Origin: Paracoccaceae bacterium
Lineage (GTDB): Bacteria; Pseudomonadota; Alphaproteobacteria; Rhodobacterales; Rhodobacteraceae
DNA: 64,000 bases
Assembly: GCA_027489355.1 (NCBI GenBank)
Contig: JAIXZY010000049.1
Span: forward strand, 222,014 to 286,013
Direction: 5' to 3'
Positions 14,742-23,057 of this stretch are shown one piece after another. Below the pieces are notes generated by a model. It ran no database searches. It saw nothing but the letters and a program-made list of their open reading frames with translations, and had not been told where the DNA came from. The translations under genes and the position numbers were made by a program. Each line of letters begins with the position of its first letter. Position 1 is the stretch's first letter.

Positions 14742-15641
14742 ATGAGCGACGCACTCATCCACCCCCCGCAGAGATGGCCGGAACCCCGTGCCATGCTGAC
14801 ATTGATCAAGCCGATCACCTGGTTCCCGCCGGTCTGGGCCTACCTGTGCGGCGCGGTTTCCTCTGGAGTGCCCCTGGGCGCGAACTGGGGGACGGTGCTG
14901 TTGGGGATGGTGCTGGCGGGGCCGGTGGTCTGCGGGATGAGCCAGGCGGCGAACGACTGGTGCGACCGACACGTGGATGCGGTGAACGAGCCGCATCGGC
15001 CTATTCCGTCCGGGCGGATACCGGGGCGGTGGGGCTTGTGGATTGCGTTGGCGATGACGGTGCTGTCGCTGGCGGTCGGGTGGCTGTTGGGGCCGTGGGG
15101 CTTTGGGGCGACGGTGGTTGGGGTCATTGCGGCCTGGGCCTATAGCACCGAGCCGGTGCGGCTGAAGCGGTCGGGCTGGTGGGGGCCGGGGCTGGTGGGG
15201 CTGTCGTATGAGGGGCTGCCGTGGTTCACGGGGGCTGCGGTCTTGTTGGGAACTGCGCCGCGGTTCGAGAACGTGATGATCGCCGCGCTCTATGCTTTCG
15301 GTGCCCACGGGATCATGACGCTGAACGATTTCAAGGCCCTGGAGGGCGACCGGCAGCATGGGGTGCGCTCGCTTCCGGTGGTGCTGGGGCCGGAGGTGGC
15401 CGCGAAGATCGCCTGCACGGTGATGGGCATGGCGCAGGCGCTGGTCGTCTGCCTGCTGGTGATCTGGGGCAAGCCCTGGCACGCTCTGGCGGTTCTGGCG
15501 GTGCTGGCCGCGCAGGTCGCGGCGATGCGGGTGCTGTTCCGCGATCCGAAGGGCAAGGCGCCCTGGTACAACGGGACGGGCGTGGTGCTGTATGTCACCG
15601 GCATGATGATTTCCGCCTTTGCGATCAGGGGGTTGGCATGA
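14742..15641 (+). CDS. bchG: Bacteriochlorophyll synthase (bacteriochlorophyllide a prenyltransferase)
   Basis: Inner-membrane UbiA-family prenyltransferase that attaches geranylgeranyl pyrophosphate to bacteriochlorophyllide a. The 299-aa protein has about eight membrane segments and the two aspartate motifs NDWCDRHVDAVNEP (about residues 68-81) and DFKALEGDRQHG (about 191-202). The start ATG 14742 fits family similarity (PEPRAMLTLIKPITWFPP early in the chain), although no ribosome-binding site is visible. Its TGA overlaps the next gene as ATGA. Confidence 0.96.
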   Translation: MSDALIHPPQRWPEPRAMLTLIKPITWFPPVWAYLCGAVSSGVPLGANWGTVLLGMVLAGPVVCGMSQAANDWCDRHVDAVNEPHRPIPSGRIPGRWGLWIALAMTVLSLAVGWLLGPWGFGATVVGVIAAWAYSTEPVRLKRSGWWGPGLVGLSYEGLPWFTGAAVLLGTAPRFENVMIAALYAFGAHGIMTLNDFKALEGDRQHGVRSLPVVLGPEVAAKIACTVMGMAQALVVCLLVIWGKPWHALAVLAVLAAQVAAMRVLFRDPKGKAPWYNGTGVVLYVTGMMISAFAIRGLA

Positions 15642-16924
15642 CCTTGTCCTGGGTGCAGATCGTCCGGCTTGGCCTGGTGCAGCTGTGTATCGGGGCGGTG
15701 GTGGTGCTGACGACCTCGACGCTGAACCGGCTGATGGTGGTGGAGCTGGCGCTGCCCGCGATGCTTTCGGGGGCGCTGGTGGGGTTGCACTCGCTGGTGC
15801 AGATTACGCGGCCGAGCTGGGGGTTCCTGTCGGACGCTCAAGGAAACCGCGCGCGGTTCATCATTGGGGGGATGGTGTGCCTGTCGGCCGGGGCGGCGCT
15901 GGCGTCGTGGCTGGTGGCGCTGGGGATTGCCGGGCATGGGGTTGGGCTGGCGGGGTCGGTCCTGGCCTATGTGTTGATCGGGATGGGGGCAGGGGCCTCG
16001 GGGACCTCGCTGCTGGCGTTGCTGGCGTCCGGGTGCGCGCCTTCGCGGCGCGCGGCGGCGGCGACGATCACCTGGTTGATGATGATCTTCGGGATTGCGG
16101 TGACGTCTGGGTTCATCGGGGCGATGCTGGATCCGTATTCTCCGGCCCGGCTGATGGCGATTGTCGCGGTGGTGACGGTGGGGGCGGTGGTGCTGACGTC
16201 GGCGGCCATCTGGGGCATCGAGCGGCGGGTCATCCCGGAGCGGTTGCCGGACGAGACGCCTTTGCGGCAGGGGTTGGCGGAGGTCTGGGCGGAGCGGCGG
16301 ACTCGGGTGTTCACGCTGTTCGTCTTCCTGTCGATGACGGCGTTTTTTCTGCAGGAGCTGATCCTGGAGCCCTATGCGGGGCTTGTGTTTGCCTATTCTC
16401 CCGGCGCCTCGACCAGCTTGTCCGGCGCGCAGCATGGCGGGATGTTCGTGGGGATGCTGGCGGTCGGGATTGCGGTGTCGGGGTTGAAGATCGGATCGCT
16501 TCGCGCCTGGGTCGTGGGCGGGTGCCTAGGCTCGGCGGTGATGCTGGCGGTGATCGCGGCCTTGGGGCAGGTGCGGGTGGACCTGCTGACGCCGGCGGTC
16601 GCGGGGCTGGGGGTGTTCTCGGGCATGTTCGCCATCGCGTCCATCGGGGCGATGATGCAATTGGCCGGTCAGGGCCGCGAAGGGCGCGAGGGGACGCGGA
16701 TGGGCGTCTGGGGGGCGTCTCAGGCCATAGCGCAGGGGCTGGGCGGGTTTGCGGGCGCGGCGCTGGTCGATGCGCTGCGGCTTTCCGGGTCCACGGCCAA
16801 TGCCTTCGGGATGGTCTTCGCGCTGGAGGCTTTGTTGTTCGTCGCTGCCGGGTGGATGGCCTGGCGGATCATTGATGCCGGGCGTCTGCGGGCGCCACAG
16901 GGCCAGCTGGTACCGGGAGAATGA
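15638..16924 (+). CDS. PucC/BCD-family membrane protein between bchG and bchP (ORF428-type)
   Basis: A 428-aa multi-pass membrane protein of the PucC/LhaA family, starting MTLSWVQIVRLGLVQLCIGA and containing the marker LNRLMVVELALPA near residue 30. In R. capsulatus the gene in this position is ORF428 (sometimes bch2). The family is thought to move or deliver bacteriochlorophyll during antenna assembly. ATG 15638 overlaps the bchG stop (ATGA) and the stop overlaps bchP (ATGA). The place between the chlorophyll synthase and the phytyl reductase suggests a role in handling their product; this is inference. Confidence 0.9.
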   Translation: MTLSWVQIVRLGLVQLCIGAVVVLTTSTLNRLMVVELALPAMLSGALVGLHSLVQITRPSWGFLSDAQGNRARFIIGGMVCLSAGAALASWLVALGIAGHGVGLAGSVLAYVLIGMGAGASGTSLLALLASGCAPSRRAAAATITWLMMIFGIAVTSGFIGAMLDPYSPARLMAIVAVVTVGAVVLTSAAIWGIERRVIPERLPDETPLRQGLAEVWAERRTRVFTLFVFLSMTAFFLQELILEPYAGLVFAYSPGASTSLSGAQHGGMFVGMLAVGIAVSGLKIGSLRAWVVGGCLGSAVMLAVIAALGQVRVDLLTPAVAGLGVFSGMFAIASIGAMMQLAGQGREGREGTRMGVWGASQAIAQGLGGFAGAALVDALRLSGSTANAFGMVFALEALLFVAAGWMAWRIIDAGRLRAPQGQLVPGE

Positions 16925-18105
16925 GCATGTATGACGCATTCGTGGTGGGCGGCGGGCCTTCGGGCGCGACGGCGGCGGAGGACCTGGCGCGGGCGGGCTA
17001 CAAGGTGGCTCTGCTGGACCGGGACGGGCGGATCAAGCCGTGCGGGGGGGCGATCCCTCCGCGCGCGATCAGGGATTTCGACATTCCGGGCCATCTGGTG
17101 GTGGCCAGGATCAGGACGGCGCGGATGATTTCGCCCACGGGGCGGGCCGTGGATATCCACATCGAGGGCGGCTATGTCGGCATGGTGGACCGTGAGGACT
17201 TCGACGAGTTCCTGCGGGATCGTGCCCGGATGGTGGGGGCGGAGCGTCTCACGGGGACTTTCCTGCGGGTGGAGCGGGATGCGGCGGGGACCCATGTGGT
17301 CTGGCGTGAGAAGGCCTCGGGGCAGGAGCAGCGGTCCTTGTGCCGGGTGGTCATCGGGGCGGATGGGGCGAAGTCGGGGGTCGCGCGGGCCGAGGTGCCG
17401 GGGGGCGACAAGATCCCCTATGTCATTGCGTATCATGAGATCATCAAGGCTCCTCCGGCCAACGCAGCTTATGACCCGGTGCGGTGCGATGTGGTCTATG
17501 ACGGGCAGATTTCGCCGGACTTTTACGGCTGGGTGTTTCCGCATGGCGACAAGGCTTCGGTCGGGATGGGAACGGAGGATGGCGCCGTGGACCTGAAGAA
17601 GGCCACGGCGGATTTGCGGGCGATGTCGGGGCTGACGGAGTGCGAGACGATCCGGCGCGAGGGCGCGCCAATCCCGCTGAAGCCCTTGGACCGGTGGGAC
17701 AATGGGCGGGATGTGGTGCTGGCGGGGGATGCGGCGGGGGTTGTGGCTCCGTCATCCGGAGAAGGAATCTACTATGCGATGGCCGGGGGGCGAGCGGCGG
17801 CGACGGCGGCTCAGGCGTTCCTGCGGACCGGGAAGGCGTCCGAGTTGAAGATGGCACGGAAGATGTTCCTGAAGGAGCATGGGACCGTGTTCAAGGTCTT
17901 GCGGTCGATGCAGAATGCCTATTATCGCAACGACGACCGGCGCGAGCGCTTCGTTTCGCTGTGCCACGACATCGACGTGCAGCGGCTGACCTTCGAGGCC
18001 TACATGAACAAGAAGCTTGTCGCGGCGCGTCCGCTGGCCCATCTGAAGATCGGGGTGAAGAACGTGATGCACCTGATGGGAGTGGTTAGCCCTAAATGGT
18101 CGTGA
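16921..18105 (+). CDS. bchP: Geranylgeranyl (bacterio)chlorophyll reductase
   Basis: Flavoprotein that reduces three double bonds of the geranylgeranyl tail to give phytyl. The 394-aa protein starts with an FAD-binding Rossmann motif, VVGGGPSGATAAEDLARAG (from about residue 7), has a conserved KPCGGAIPPRA stretch, and a second FAD motif VVLAGDAAGVVAPSSGEGIYYA (about residues 266-287). ATG 16921 overlaps the previous stop by 4 bp. The 3' end overlaps the start of idi by up to 10 bp. Confidence 0.96.
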   Translation: MSMYDAFVVGGGPSGATAAEDLARAGYKVALLDRDGRIKPCGGAIPPRAIRDFDIPGHLVVARIRTARMISPTGRAVDIHIEGGYVGMVDREDFDEFLRDRARMVGAERLTGTFLRVERDAAGTHVVWREKASGQEQRSLCRVVIGADGAKSGVARAEVPGGDKIPYVIAYHEIIKAPPANAAYDPVRCDVVYDGQISPDFYGWVFPHGDKASVGMGTEDGAVDLKKATADLRAMSGLTECETIRREGAPIPLKPLDRWDNGRDVVLAGDAAGVVAPSSGEGIYYAMAGGRAAATAAQAFLRTGKASELKMARKMFLKEHGTVFKVLRSMQNAYYRNDDRRERFVSLCHDIDVQRLTFEAYMNKKLVAARPLAHLKIGVKNVMHLMGVVSPKWS

Positions 18106-18677
18106 TGGAGCCGATAGACCTGCCGATCCCGGCCTTCGGGCCGGACGGGGTGCTGCGCCCGGTGGGGAAGCTGGCCGTGCACCGGCAGGGTCTGCGGCAT
18201 CCGGCGGTTTCGGTCTTCGTCCTGCGCGGGCGGGAGATCCTGATCCAGCAGCGGGCGGCGGGGAAGTATCATACTCCCGGGCTTTGGGCGAACACCTGCT
18301 GCACGCATCCGAACTGGGGTGAGTTGGCTGCGGATTGCGCGGTGCGGCGGCTGGGGCAGGAGTTGGGGATTTCCGGGCTGGACCTGCGGCATGTCGGGCA
18401 GGTGGAGTATCGGGCCGACGTGCCGGGGGTTCGGGAGAACCTGATCGAGCACGAGGTGGTCGAGGTTTTCGTGGGCGAGGCGGGGTGGCCCGTGGACCTG
18501 GAACTGGACCCCGACGAGGTGCAGGTGGTGCGGTGGGTGTCCTTGGATGCGCTGCGGGCCGAGATTGCGGCGAAGCCCGAGGCGTTCACGCCCTGGCTGC
18601 GGATCTACCTGGAGAAGCACGCGGCGATGATCTTTGCGGATTCAGGGCTGGCCGAGGCTGTCCAGGATCAGGGCTGA
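18096..18677 (+). CDS. idi: Isopentenyl-diphosphate delta-isomerase, type I
   Basis: Interconverts IPP and DMAPP for carotenoid and phytol synthesis. The 193-aa Nudix-fold protein has the active-site cysteine segment NTCCTHPNWGE (about residues 67-77) and the glutamate segment ENLIEHEVVEVF (about 113-124). Two in-frame starts are possible: ATG 18096 and ATG 18105, the latter sharing a base with the bchP stop (TGATG). It ends the ppaA-ppsR-bchEJG-bchP run and its last 36 bp overlap the 3' end of bchO on the other strand. Confidence 0.94.
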   Translation: MVVMEPIDLPIPAFGPDGVLRPVGKLAVHRQGLRHPAVSVFVLRGREILIQQRAAGKYHTPGLWANTCCTHPNWGELAADCAVRRLGQELGISGLDLRHVGQVEYRADVPGVRENLIEHEVVEVFVGEAGWPVDLELDPDEVQVVRWVSLDALRAEIAAKPEAFTPWLRIYLEKHAAMIFADSGLAEAVQDQG

Positions 18678-19502
18678 GAGGCCGTCTTCCGTTTCCTCAT
18701 GAGCCAGGTGGCCGAGCTTCGGCAGCAGGTGCAGCTTTGCGCCCGGAATGCGCTTGGCCGCGTCGATGGAGACTTGGGCTGGGACGGCGCGGTCGCCTTC
18801 GCTGGCGATCAGGGTCACTTTTGTCGTCGTCTGGGGGAGGCGGTTCAGGAGGGGCTGGAGCTTCCAGTCGGCCATCATCCCGAGGGCTCCGGTCACGTGG
18901 TTGGGGTCGCGGACGAGGCGCAGGTATTGCGCGCGGCCCTCTGGGTCCAACGGGGAGCCGGTGCCGGTCAGGATGCGCTCGACCGTGCCGGGGCGGCCGA
19001 AGAACGCGGTAATCGCGGTTGCGGCGAAGGGCAGGGTGGCGAGGCCCTTGGCGATGATCGGGAAGAGGAAGGCGGCGGCGCCGTCGAATTCTCCGAGGGC
19101 GGCGTTGAGGCCGATAATGTGTGGGACGGGGCGGAGTTCGGCCATGCGGAGGCCGATGGCCGCGCCGGCGGAGTGGCCGACGATGGCTTGCGGCTGGATG
19201 TGCAGGGTGTCGCAGAGGGTCCAGAGGTCCTGCGCCATCGCCTCGAGGCTTAGGCGGCCGGTGAAGCCGGTGGCGGAAGCGCCGTGGCCGGGGAGGTCGG
19301 GGGTTATGGTGCGGTAGCGTTGCGACACGCCGGGGATGGTGCGGCGGAAGCTGTGGAGGGAGGCTCCGGTGCCGTGGAGGAGGAGGAGTGTGGGCGCGTC
19401 CTTGGGGCCGGTGTCGGCGACCCAGAAGCGGTGGCGGCCTGCGGTGATCAGGCTCGATTGGGCCTTGAAGGGCCAGTCGTTGGGCAGGGCGGCGGGGGTC
19501 AT
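18642..19502 (-). CDS. bchO: BchO, alpha/beta hydrolase linked to Mg chelatase
   Basis: A 286-aa alpha/beta-hydrolase protein with LLLHGTGAS near the N-terminus and the nucleophile elbow VGHSAGAA in the middle. It is called a putative Mg-chelatase accessory protein because it is always found with bchD and bchI; its reaction is not established. I chose ATG 19502 (MTPAALPNDWPFK), two bases after the bchD stop (TGAGATG); an extension of 18 residues to 19556 would lie inside bchD. The 3' end overlaps idi by 36 bp in antisense. Confidence 0.92.
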   Translation of the reverse strand: MTPAALPNDWPFKAQSSLITAGRHRFWVADTGPKDAPTLLLLHGTGASLHSFRRTIPGVSQRYRTITPDLPGHGASATGFTGRLSLEAMAQDLWTLCDTLHIQPQAIVGHSAGAAIGLRMAELRPVPHIIGLNAALGEFDGAAAFLFPIIAKGLATLPFAATAITAFFGRPGTVERILTGTGSPLDPEGRAQYLRLVRDPNHVTGALGMMADWKLQPLLNRLPQTTTKVTLIASEGDRAVPAQVSIDAAKRIPGAKLHLLPKLGHLAHEETEDGLSALILDSLGQP

Positions 19503-19503
19503 C

Positions 19504-21156
19504 TCAGGCCAGCGTTGCAGCGATCGCCCGGGCGTCGGCGCGGGGAAGCGGAACATAGCGGCTGTTCATCAGGGTGGAAAGCTGGGCGAGGGCGGGCTGC
19601 GGGCGGTTGGCGACATCCAGCGTGACGGCGGCGATGCCTGCGGCGCGGATGGCTTGGGCGATCTTTTCGGCGTCTTGTTGCGCCTGGACGCGGTCGGGCT
19701 GGCCGTTGAGTGCGATGTTGGCGCGGCCGTCGGTGAGGAGGGCGAGGCTGGGGGTCATGCCTTGGCGGCGGGCTCTTAGCGCCGTGTCCAAGGCGGTGGC
19801 GAGGCCCGAGGCGAGGGGGGTGCCGCCGCCGCCCGGCAGGCCTCGGAGCCGAGCCTTGGTGGTGGTCAGGCTGCGGGTTGGGGGGAGGATGAGTTCGGCC
19901 TGTTGTCCGCGCAGGACGACGAGGGCAACGTGGTCGCGGCGGCTGTAGGCCTGGGCGAGCATGAGTTCGACGGCGCCCTTGGCTTCGCCGAGGCGGGCCA
20001 TGGCGGAAGAGCCGGAGGCATCGACGACGAAGATCAGGACACGGTCGGAGACCTCCTTGTAGCGTTTCAGGCGCAGGTCGGAGCGGTGGACGATCAGGGC
20101 GCGGTCGTGTTGGTCGGTCCGTTTGCGGAGGACCTGCCAGGGGGCGGCTTGGCGGAGGGTGGCGACGAGGTCGATGCGGGAGCGGCCGTCGGGGCGGCCG
20201 GGTCTTGAGGGGATGGGGCGGCCTCTCCGGTTGCCTGCTTTCGCCGCGCCGGTGCCGGAGGCGCCGCGGGCCGCACGGGTTGCGCGGTCGGACTGGAGTT
20301 TCGCGAGGATGTCGGGGGGGAGGGCGGCCTGCGCGGCCTCGATCAGGAGGTCGGCGAGGGATTGGAGGTCTTGTTCCTGCGGCTGGTTATCCGGCTGGTC
20401 GGGTTGGTCTGGCGGTGGCTCGGGCAGCTGGTCGGGCTGGGCTTCGGCTTCCGGCAGGGCGCGGTGGGCGAGGCCGAGTTCGGCGGCCTGGATCAGGTTG
20501 TCCTCGGTGACTTCCGGGCGCCCGTCGAGCGCGGCGATGGCGCGGGCGGCGCGGCGGGTGGTGAGGAGGGCGCGGGTCGAGGGGATGCCGAGGCGAGAGG
20601 CCAAGTGGGCCAACGCCTGGGTCAGGTCGTCGGGCAGGGTGACGAGGGGGTAGAGGGCGCGGGCCTTGGCGAGGCGGCGGCGGCCGATGGGTTTGGGGAG
20701 TAGGCGGGGGCTGCGGGTGCCATCGAGGGTGAGGAAGAGGCCGAGGCGGTCGGAGGGGGTGCTGGGGAGGCCCTCGCCGTCCTCGGCGGCCTCGTCGAGG
20801 GCGATGAGGGCGTGGTGGCCTTTGTCGAGCGCCTGGGCGAGGCGGGCGGTGAGGGAGGGGGGCGCGGATTCCGCCATGGGAAGGAGGAGGAGCGCGGGGG
20901 TGGAGAGGAGGCCCGGGCGGTGGACGGGGCGGCCTGCGGCGAGGGTGGCGGCGGGATCGGGGCCGCCCAGAAGGGCGAGGTCGTCGATGCTGGCCGAGAG
21001 GCGGCGCTGGGGGCGGTCGAAGGGGGTTTGCGCGAGGAGCGTCGTGGCGATGTCGCGGACGGGGACGGCGCGGGAACGGAGCCAGAGGCCGCCCATGCCC
21101 ACCGGGTCGACGGCGAGGATGCGCAGTGCGAGCGAGAGGCGCGCCCAGGGGTCCAT
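19504..21156 (-). CDS. bchD: Magnesium chelatase ATPase-like subunit D
   Basis: AAA+ platform protein that joins BchI and BchH. The 550-aa protein has an N-terminal AAA-like half, a central proline/acidic linker (rich in PDQ and PEPP) and a C-terminal von Willebrand/integrin I domain with the MIDAS motif DASGS. I chose ATG 21156 (MDPWARLSLALRI), which shares one base with the bchI stop (TGATG). The frame continues open beyond this into bchI, but that is a shadow. Followed closely by bchO. Confidence 0.95.
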   Translation of the reverse strand: MDPWARLSLALRILAVDPVGMGGLWLRSRAVPVRDIATTLLAQTPFDRPQRRLSASIDDLALLGGPDPAATLAAGRPVHRPGLLSTPALLLLPMAESAPPSLTARLAQALDKGHHALIALDEAAEDGEGLPSTPSDRLGLFLTLDGTRSPRLLPKPIGRRRLAKARALYPLVTLPDDLTQALAHLASRLGIPSTRALLTTRRAARAIAALDGRPEVTEDNLIQAAELGLAHRALPEAEAQPDQLPEPPPDQPDQPDNQPQEQDLQSLADLLIEAAQAALPPDILAKLQSDRATRAARGASGTGAAKAGNRRGRPIPSRPGRPDGRSRIDLVATLRQAAPWQVLRKRTDQHDRALIVHRSDLRLKRYKEVSDRVLIFVVDASGSSAMARLGEAKGAVELMLAQAYSRRDHVALVVLRGQQAELILPPTRSLTTTKARLRGLPGGGGTPLASGLATALDTALRARRQGMTPSLALLTDGRANIALNGQPDRVQAQQDAEKIAQAIRAAGIAAVTLDVANRPQPALAQLSTLMNSRYVPLPRADARAIAATLA

Positions 21157-22205
21157 CAGGCGAGGGTTTCGCTGACGGCGCGGGCGACGCGGTCGGTGGC
21201 ACCGGCCTCGTCCAGCGGATCGCGGCGGAGGCGGTGGCCGAGGGACATGGCGGCGATGCGGGCCAGGTGTTCGCGGGTGACCTTGGGGGCGGCTTCGCTC
21301 GCGGCAAGGGCGCGGGCGGCGCGGAGGAGGGTGAGTTCTCCCCTTACGCCGTCGGAGCCGAGGGCGATGCAGAGCGCGGCGCAGTCTTCCAGGGTGGCGC
21401 GGGACGTCTGGACTTTGGGCAGGGCGGCGCGGGCCTTCAGGATCGTGGCGCGGAGTTTGGCTTCCTCCGTCCCCCAGGTGGCGGCGAAGGCGATGGGGTC
21501 GGCCTCGTAGGCTTCGCGGCGCAGGACGACCTCCACCCGGGTGGCGATGTCGCGGGGGGAGCGGACTTCGACGGAGAGGCCGAAGCGGTCGAGGAGTTGG
21601 GGCCTCAGGTCGCCTTCCTCGGGGTTGCCAGAGCCGACGAGGACGAAGCGGGCGGGGTGGCGGATCGAGAGGCCGTCGCGTTCGACCACGTTCTCGCCGG
21701 ATTGGGCGACGTCGAGGAGGAGGTCGACGATGTGGTCTTCGAGGAGGTTGACCTCGTCGATGTAGAGGTAGCCGCGGTTGGCGCGGGCGAGGAGGCCGGG
21801 CTCGAAGGCTTTTACGCCCGCGGCGATGGCGCGTTCGACGTCGAGGGCGCCGGTCACGCGGTCCTCGGAGACGCCCAACGGCAGGTCGACGACGGGGGTG
21901 GGCTTGTCGGTGACGGTCGGGTCGGGGATCTGGGCCCAGGCGGGGCATTGGTCAGGCGAGGCGCTGTTGACGGGGCAGGAGGCGACGGCGCGGATGGGGG
22001 GCAGCAGGGCTGCAAGGCCGCGGACGGCGGTGGATTTGCCGGTGCCGCGGTCTCCGAACACGAGGACGCCGCCGATCAGCGGGTCGATGGCGGTGAGGAC
22101 CATGGCAAGGCGCATGTCGTCCTGGCCGACGATGGCGGTGAAGGGGAAGGGTGGCTTCCCGGTGGCGGCCTGTGCGGGGGCCTTGTCACGGTGAAGCGCG
22201 GTCAT
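21156..22205 (-). CDS. bchI: Magnesium chelatase ATPase subunit I
   Basis: AAA+ ATPase that powers Mg2+ insertion into protoporphyrin IX with BchD and BchH. The 349-aa protein has Walker A GDRGTGKST at residues 51-59 and Walker B LYIDEVNLL at about 145-153. ATG 22205 (MTALHRDKAP) overlaps the crtA stop as ATGA, so it follows crtA in the crtA-bchI-bchD-bchO unit and probably shares the PpsR-controlled crtA promoter. Confidence 0.96.
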   Translation of the reverse strand: MTALHRDKAPAQAATGKPPFPFTAIVGQDDMRLAMVLTAIDPLIGGVLVFGDRGTGKSTAVRGLAALLPPIRAVASCPVNSASPDQCPAWAQIPDPTVTDKPTPVVDLPLGVSEDRVTGALDVERAIAAGVKAFEPGLLARANRGYLYIDEVNLLEDHIVDLLLDVAQSGENVVERDGLSIRHPARFVLVGSGNPEEGDLRPQLLDRFGLSVEVRSPRDIATRVEVVLRREAYEADPIAFAATWGTEEAKLRATILKARAALPKVQTSRATLEDCAALCIALGSDGVRGELTLLRAARALAASEAAPKVTREHLARIAAMSLGHRLRRDPLDEAGATDRVARAVSETLA

Positions 22206-22924
22206 GCGGCGTGCCTTTCTGTGGTCCAGACGTCTGCCAGGGGGTCTGCCCCGTTCCATTTTCCTTGCGTTTCAAGGACATGGAAGCGGGCGTAAAGTTC
22301 TTCCGAGAACCAGCCGTTGTCCCTTGCGGCCTTCATCGCGGCGGCGTGGGGGCCCATGTGGCGGGCGAATTCGGCCATGCGGGCGGCGTCGGGCCAGATC
22401 GAGAAGGTGACCTGGTGGAGGAGGGGGACCTCGCCGATGCCGATCTTGAAGAGGACGTTTGCGTCCGTGCCGATCCGGGCCGAGACGTCGGGGACGCGCT
22501 TCCAGAAGGATGGCGCGTGCTGGGGTTTCACCGTGGCGCGGGTCAGGGCGGCGATGGGGCCCTGGTGGGCGTCCGGGGCGGTGGTGTCTGTCAGCGGGTT
22601 GACGCCCGCCCAGGAGCCTCGTGCCGAATAGGGGGCGAGGAAGACGGTCCAGTCCTCAGCCGCACGGGCGCGCCAGCGGGTGATGACCCTGTGGGTGGCG
22701 ATGTGATCTCGCGCGCGGGCCAGATCAGGCCAGACGGCGAAGATGGCCCAGACGGACCAGTTGGGCTTGGGCGTGAAGCCTTCGCCGGTGCCGGACCCGC
22801 AGAGCTTGACGAACTGCGCGCCGGACCAGAGATGCCGGGGCCGCGCAAGCGCCATCTGCCCGATCACCCAGAGCCGGCTCACGGGGGTCGAGAAGCGGAA
22901 GAGGCTGAGCGAGGCAACGGAAAT
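22202..22924 (-). CDS. crtA: Spheroidene monooxygenase, probable ATT start
   Basis: Adds the keto group that turns spheroidene into spheroidenone when oxygen is present. Conserved stretches include RLWVIGQMALARP, VKLCGSGTGEGF and VTFSIWPD. The first standard in-frame start is GTG 22882, but the family N-terminus (pattern SLSIFRF) is clearly encoded upstream as ISVASLSLFRFSTP. No ATG, GTG or TTG lies there before an in-frame TGA. An ATT at 22924-22922 stands eight bases after a perfect GGAGG, so I propose an ATT start and 240 residues. If GTG 22882 is used the protein would be 226 aa and lack a conserved strand. Confidence 0.85.
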   Translation of the reverse strand: MSVASLSLFRFSTPVSRLWVIGQMALARPRHLWSGAQFVKLCGSGTGEGFTPKPNWSVWAIFAVWPDLARARDHIATHRVITRWRARAAEDWTVFLAPYSARGSWAGVNPLTDTTAPDAHQGPIAALTRATVKPQHAPSFWKRVPDVSARIGTDANVLFKIGIGEVPLLHQVTFSIWPDAARMAEFARHMGPHAAAMKAARDNGWFSEELYARFHVLETQGKWNGADPLADVWTTERHAA

Positions 22925-22946
22925 GAATCGATCCTCCGGGCCGATG

Positions 22947-22964
22947 TGTCAATCACAGATTACA
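22947..22964. promoter_or_regulatory. PpsR/CrtJ operator (crtA-bchIDO)
   Basis: TGTCAATCACAGATTACA fits TGT-N12-ACA exactly, just upstream of the GGAGG of crtA. Its centre is 77 bp from the crtI-side site, so the two could be bridged across the divergent promoters. Confidence 0.84.
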
Positions 22965-23023
22965 CCTTATGCGGCGACTGGGAAGTCAAATCAGCCTTGT
23001 TTCATGCGGTATAAAACCCAAGT

Positions 23024-23041
23024 TGTAAATCTGAGTAGACA
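23024..23041. promoter_or_regulatory. PpsR/CrtJ operator (crtI-crtB)
   Basis: TGTAAATCTGAGTAGACA fits TGT-N12-ACA exactly and ends 16 bp before the crtI ATG. Confidence 0.84.
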
Positions 23042-23057
23042 GTATAGGCTGGTCGGC

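Noticed and set aside
12321..15482. 1053-codon open frame on the minus strand
   Set aside because: It runs antisense across bchE, bchJ, a palindromic repeat and bchG. Its product is rich in P, R and H with no domain.
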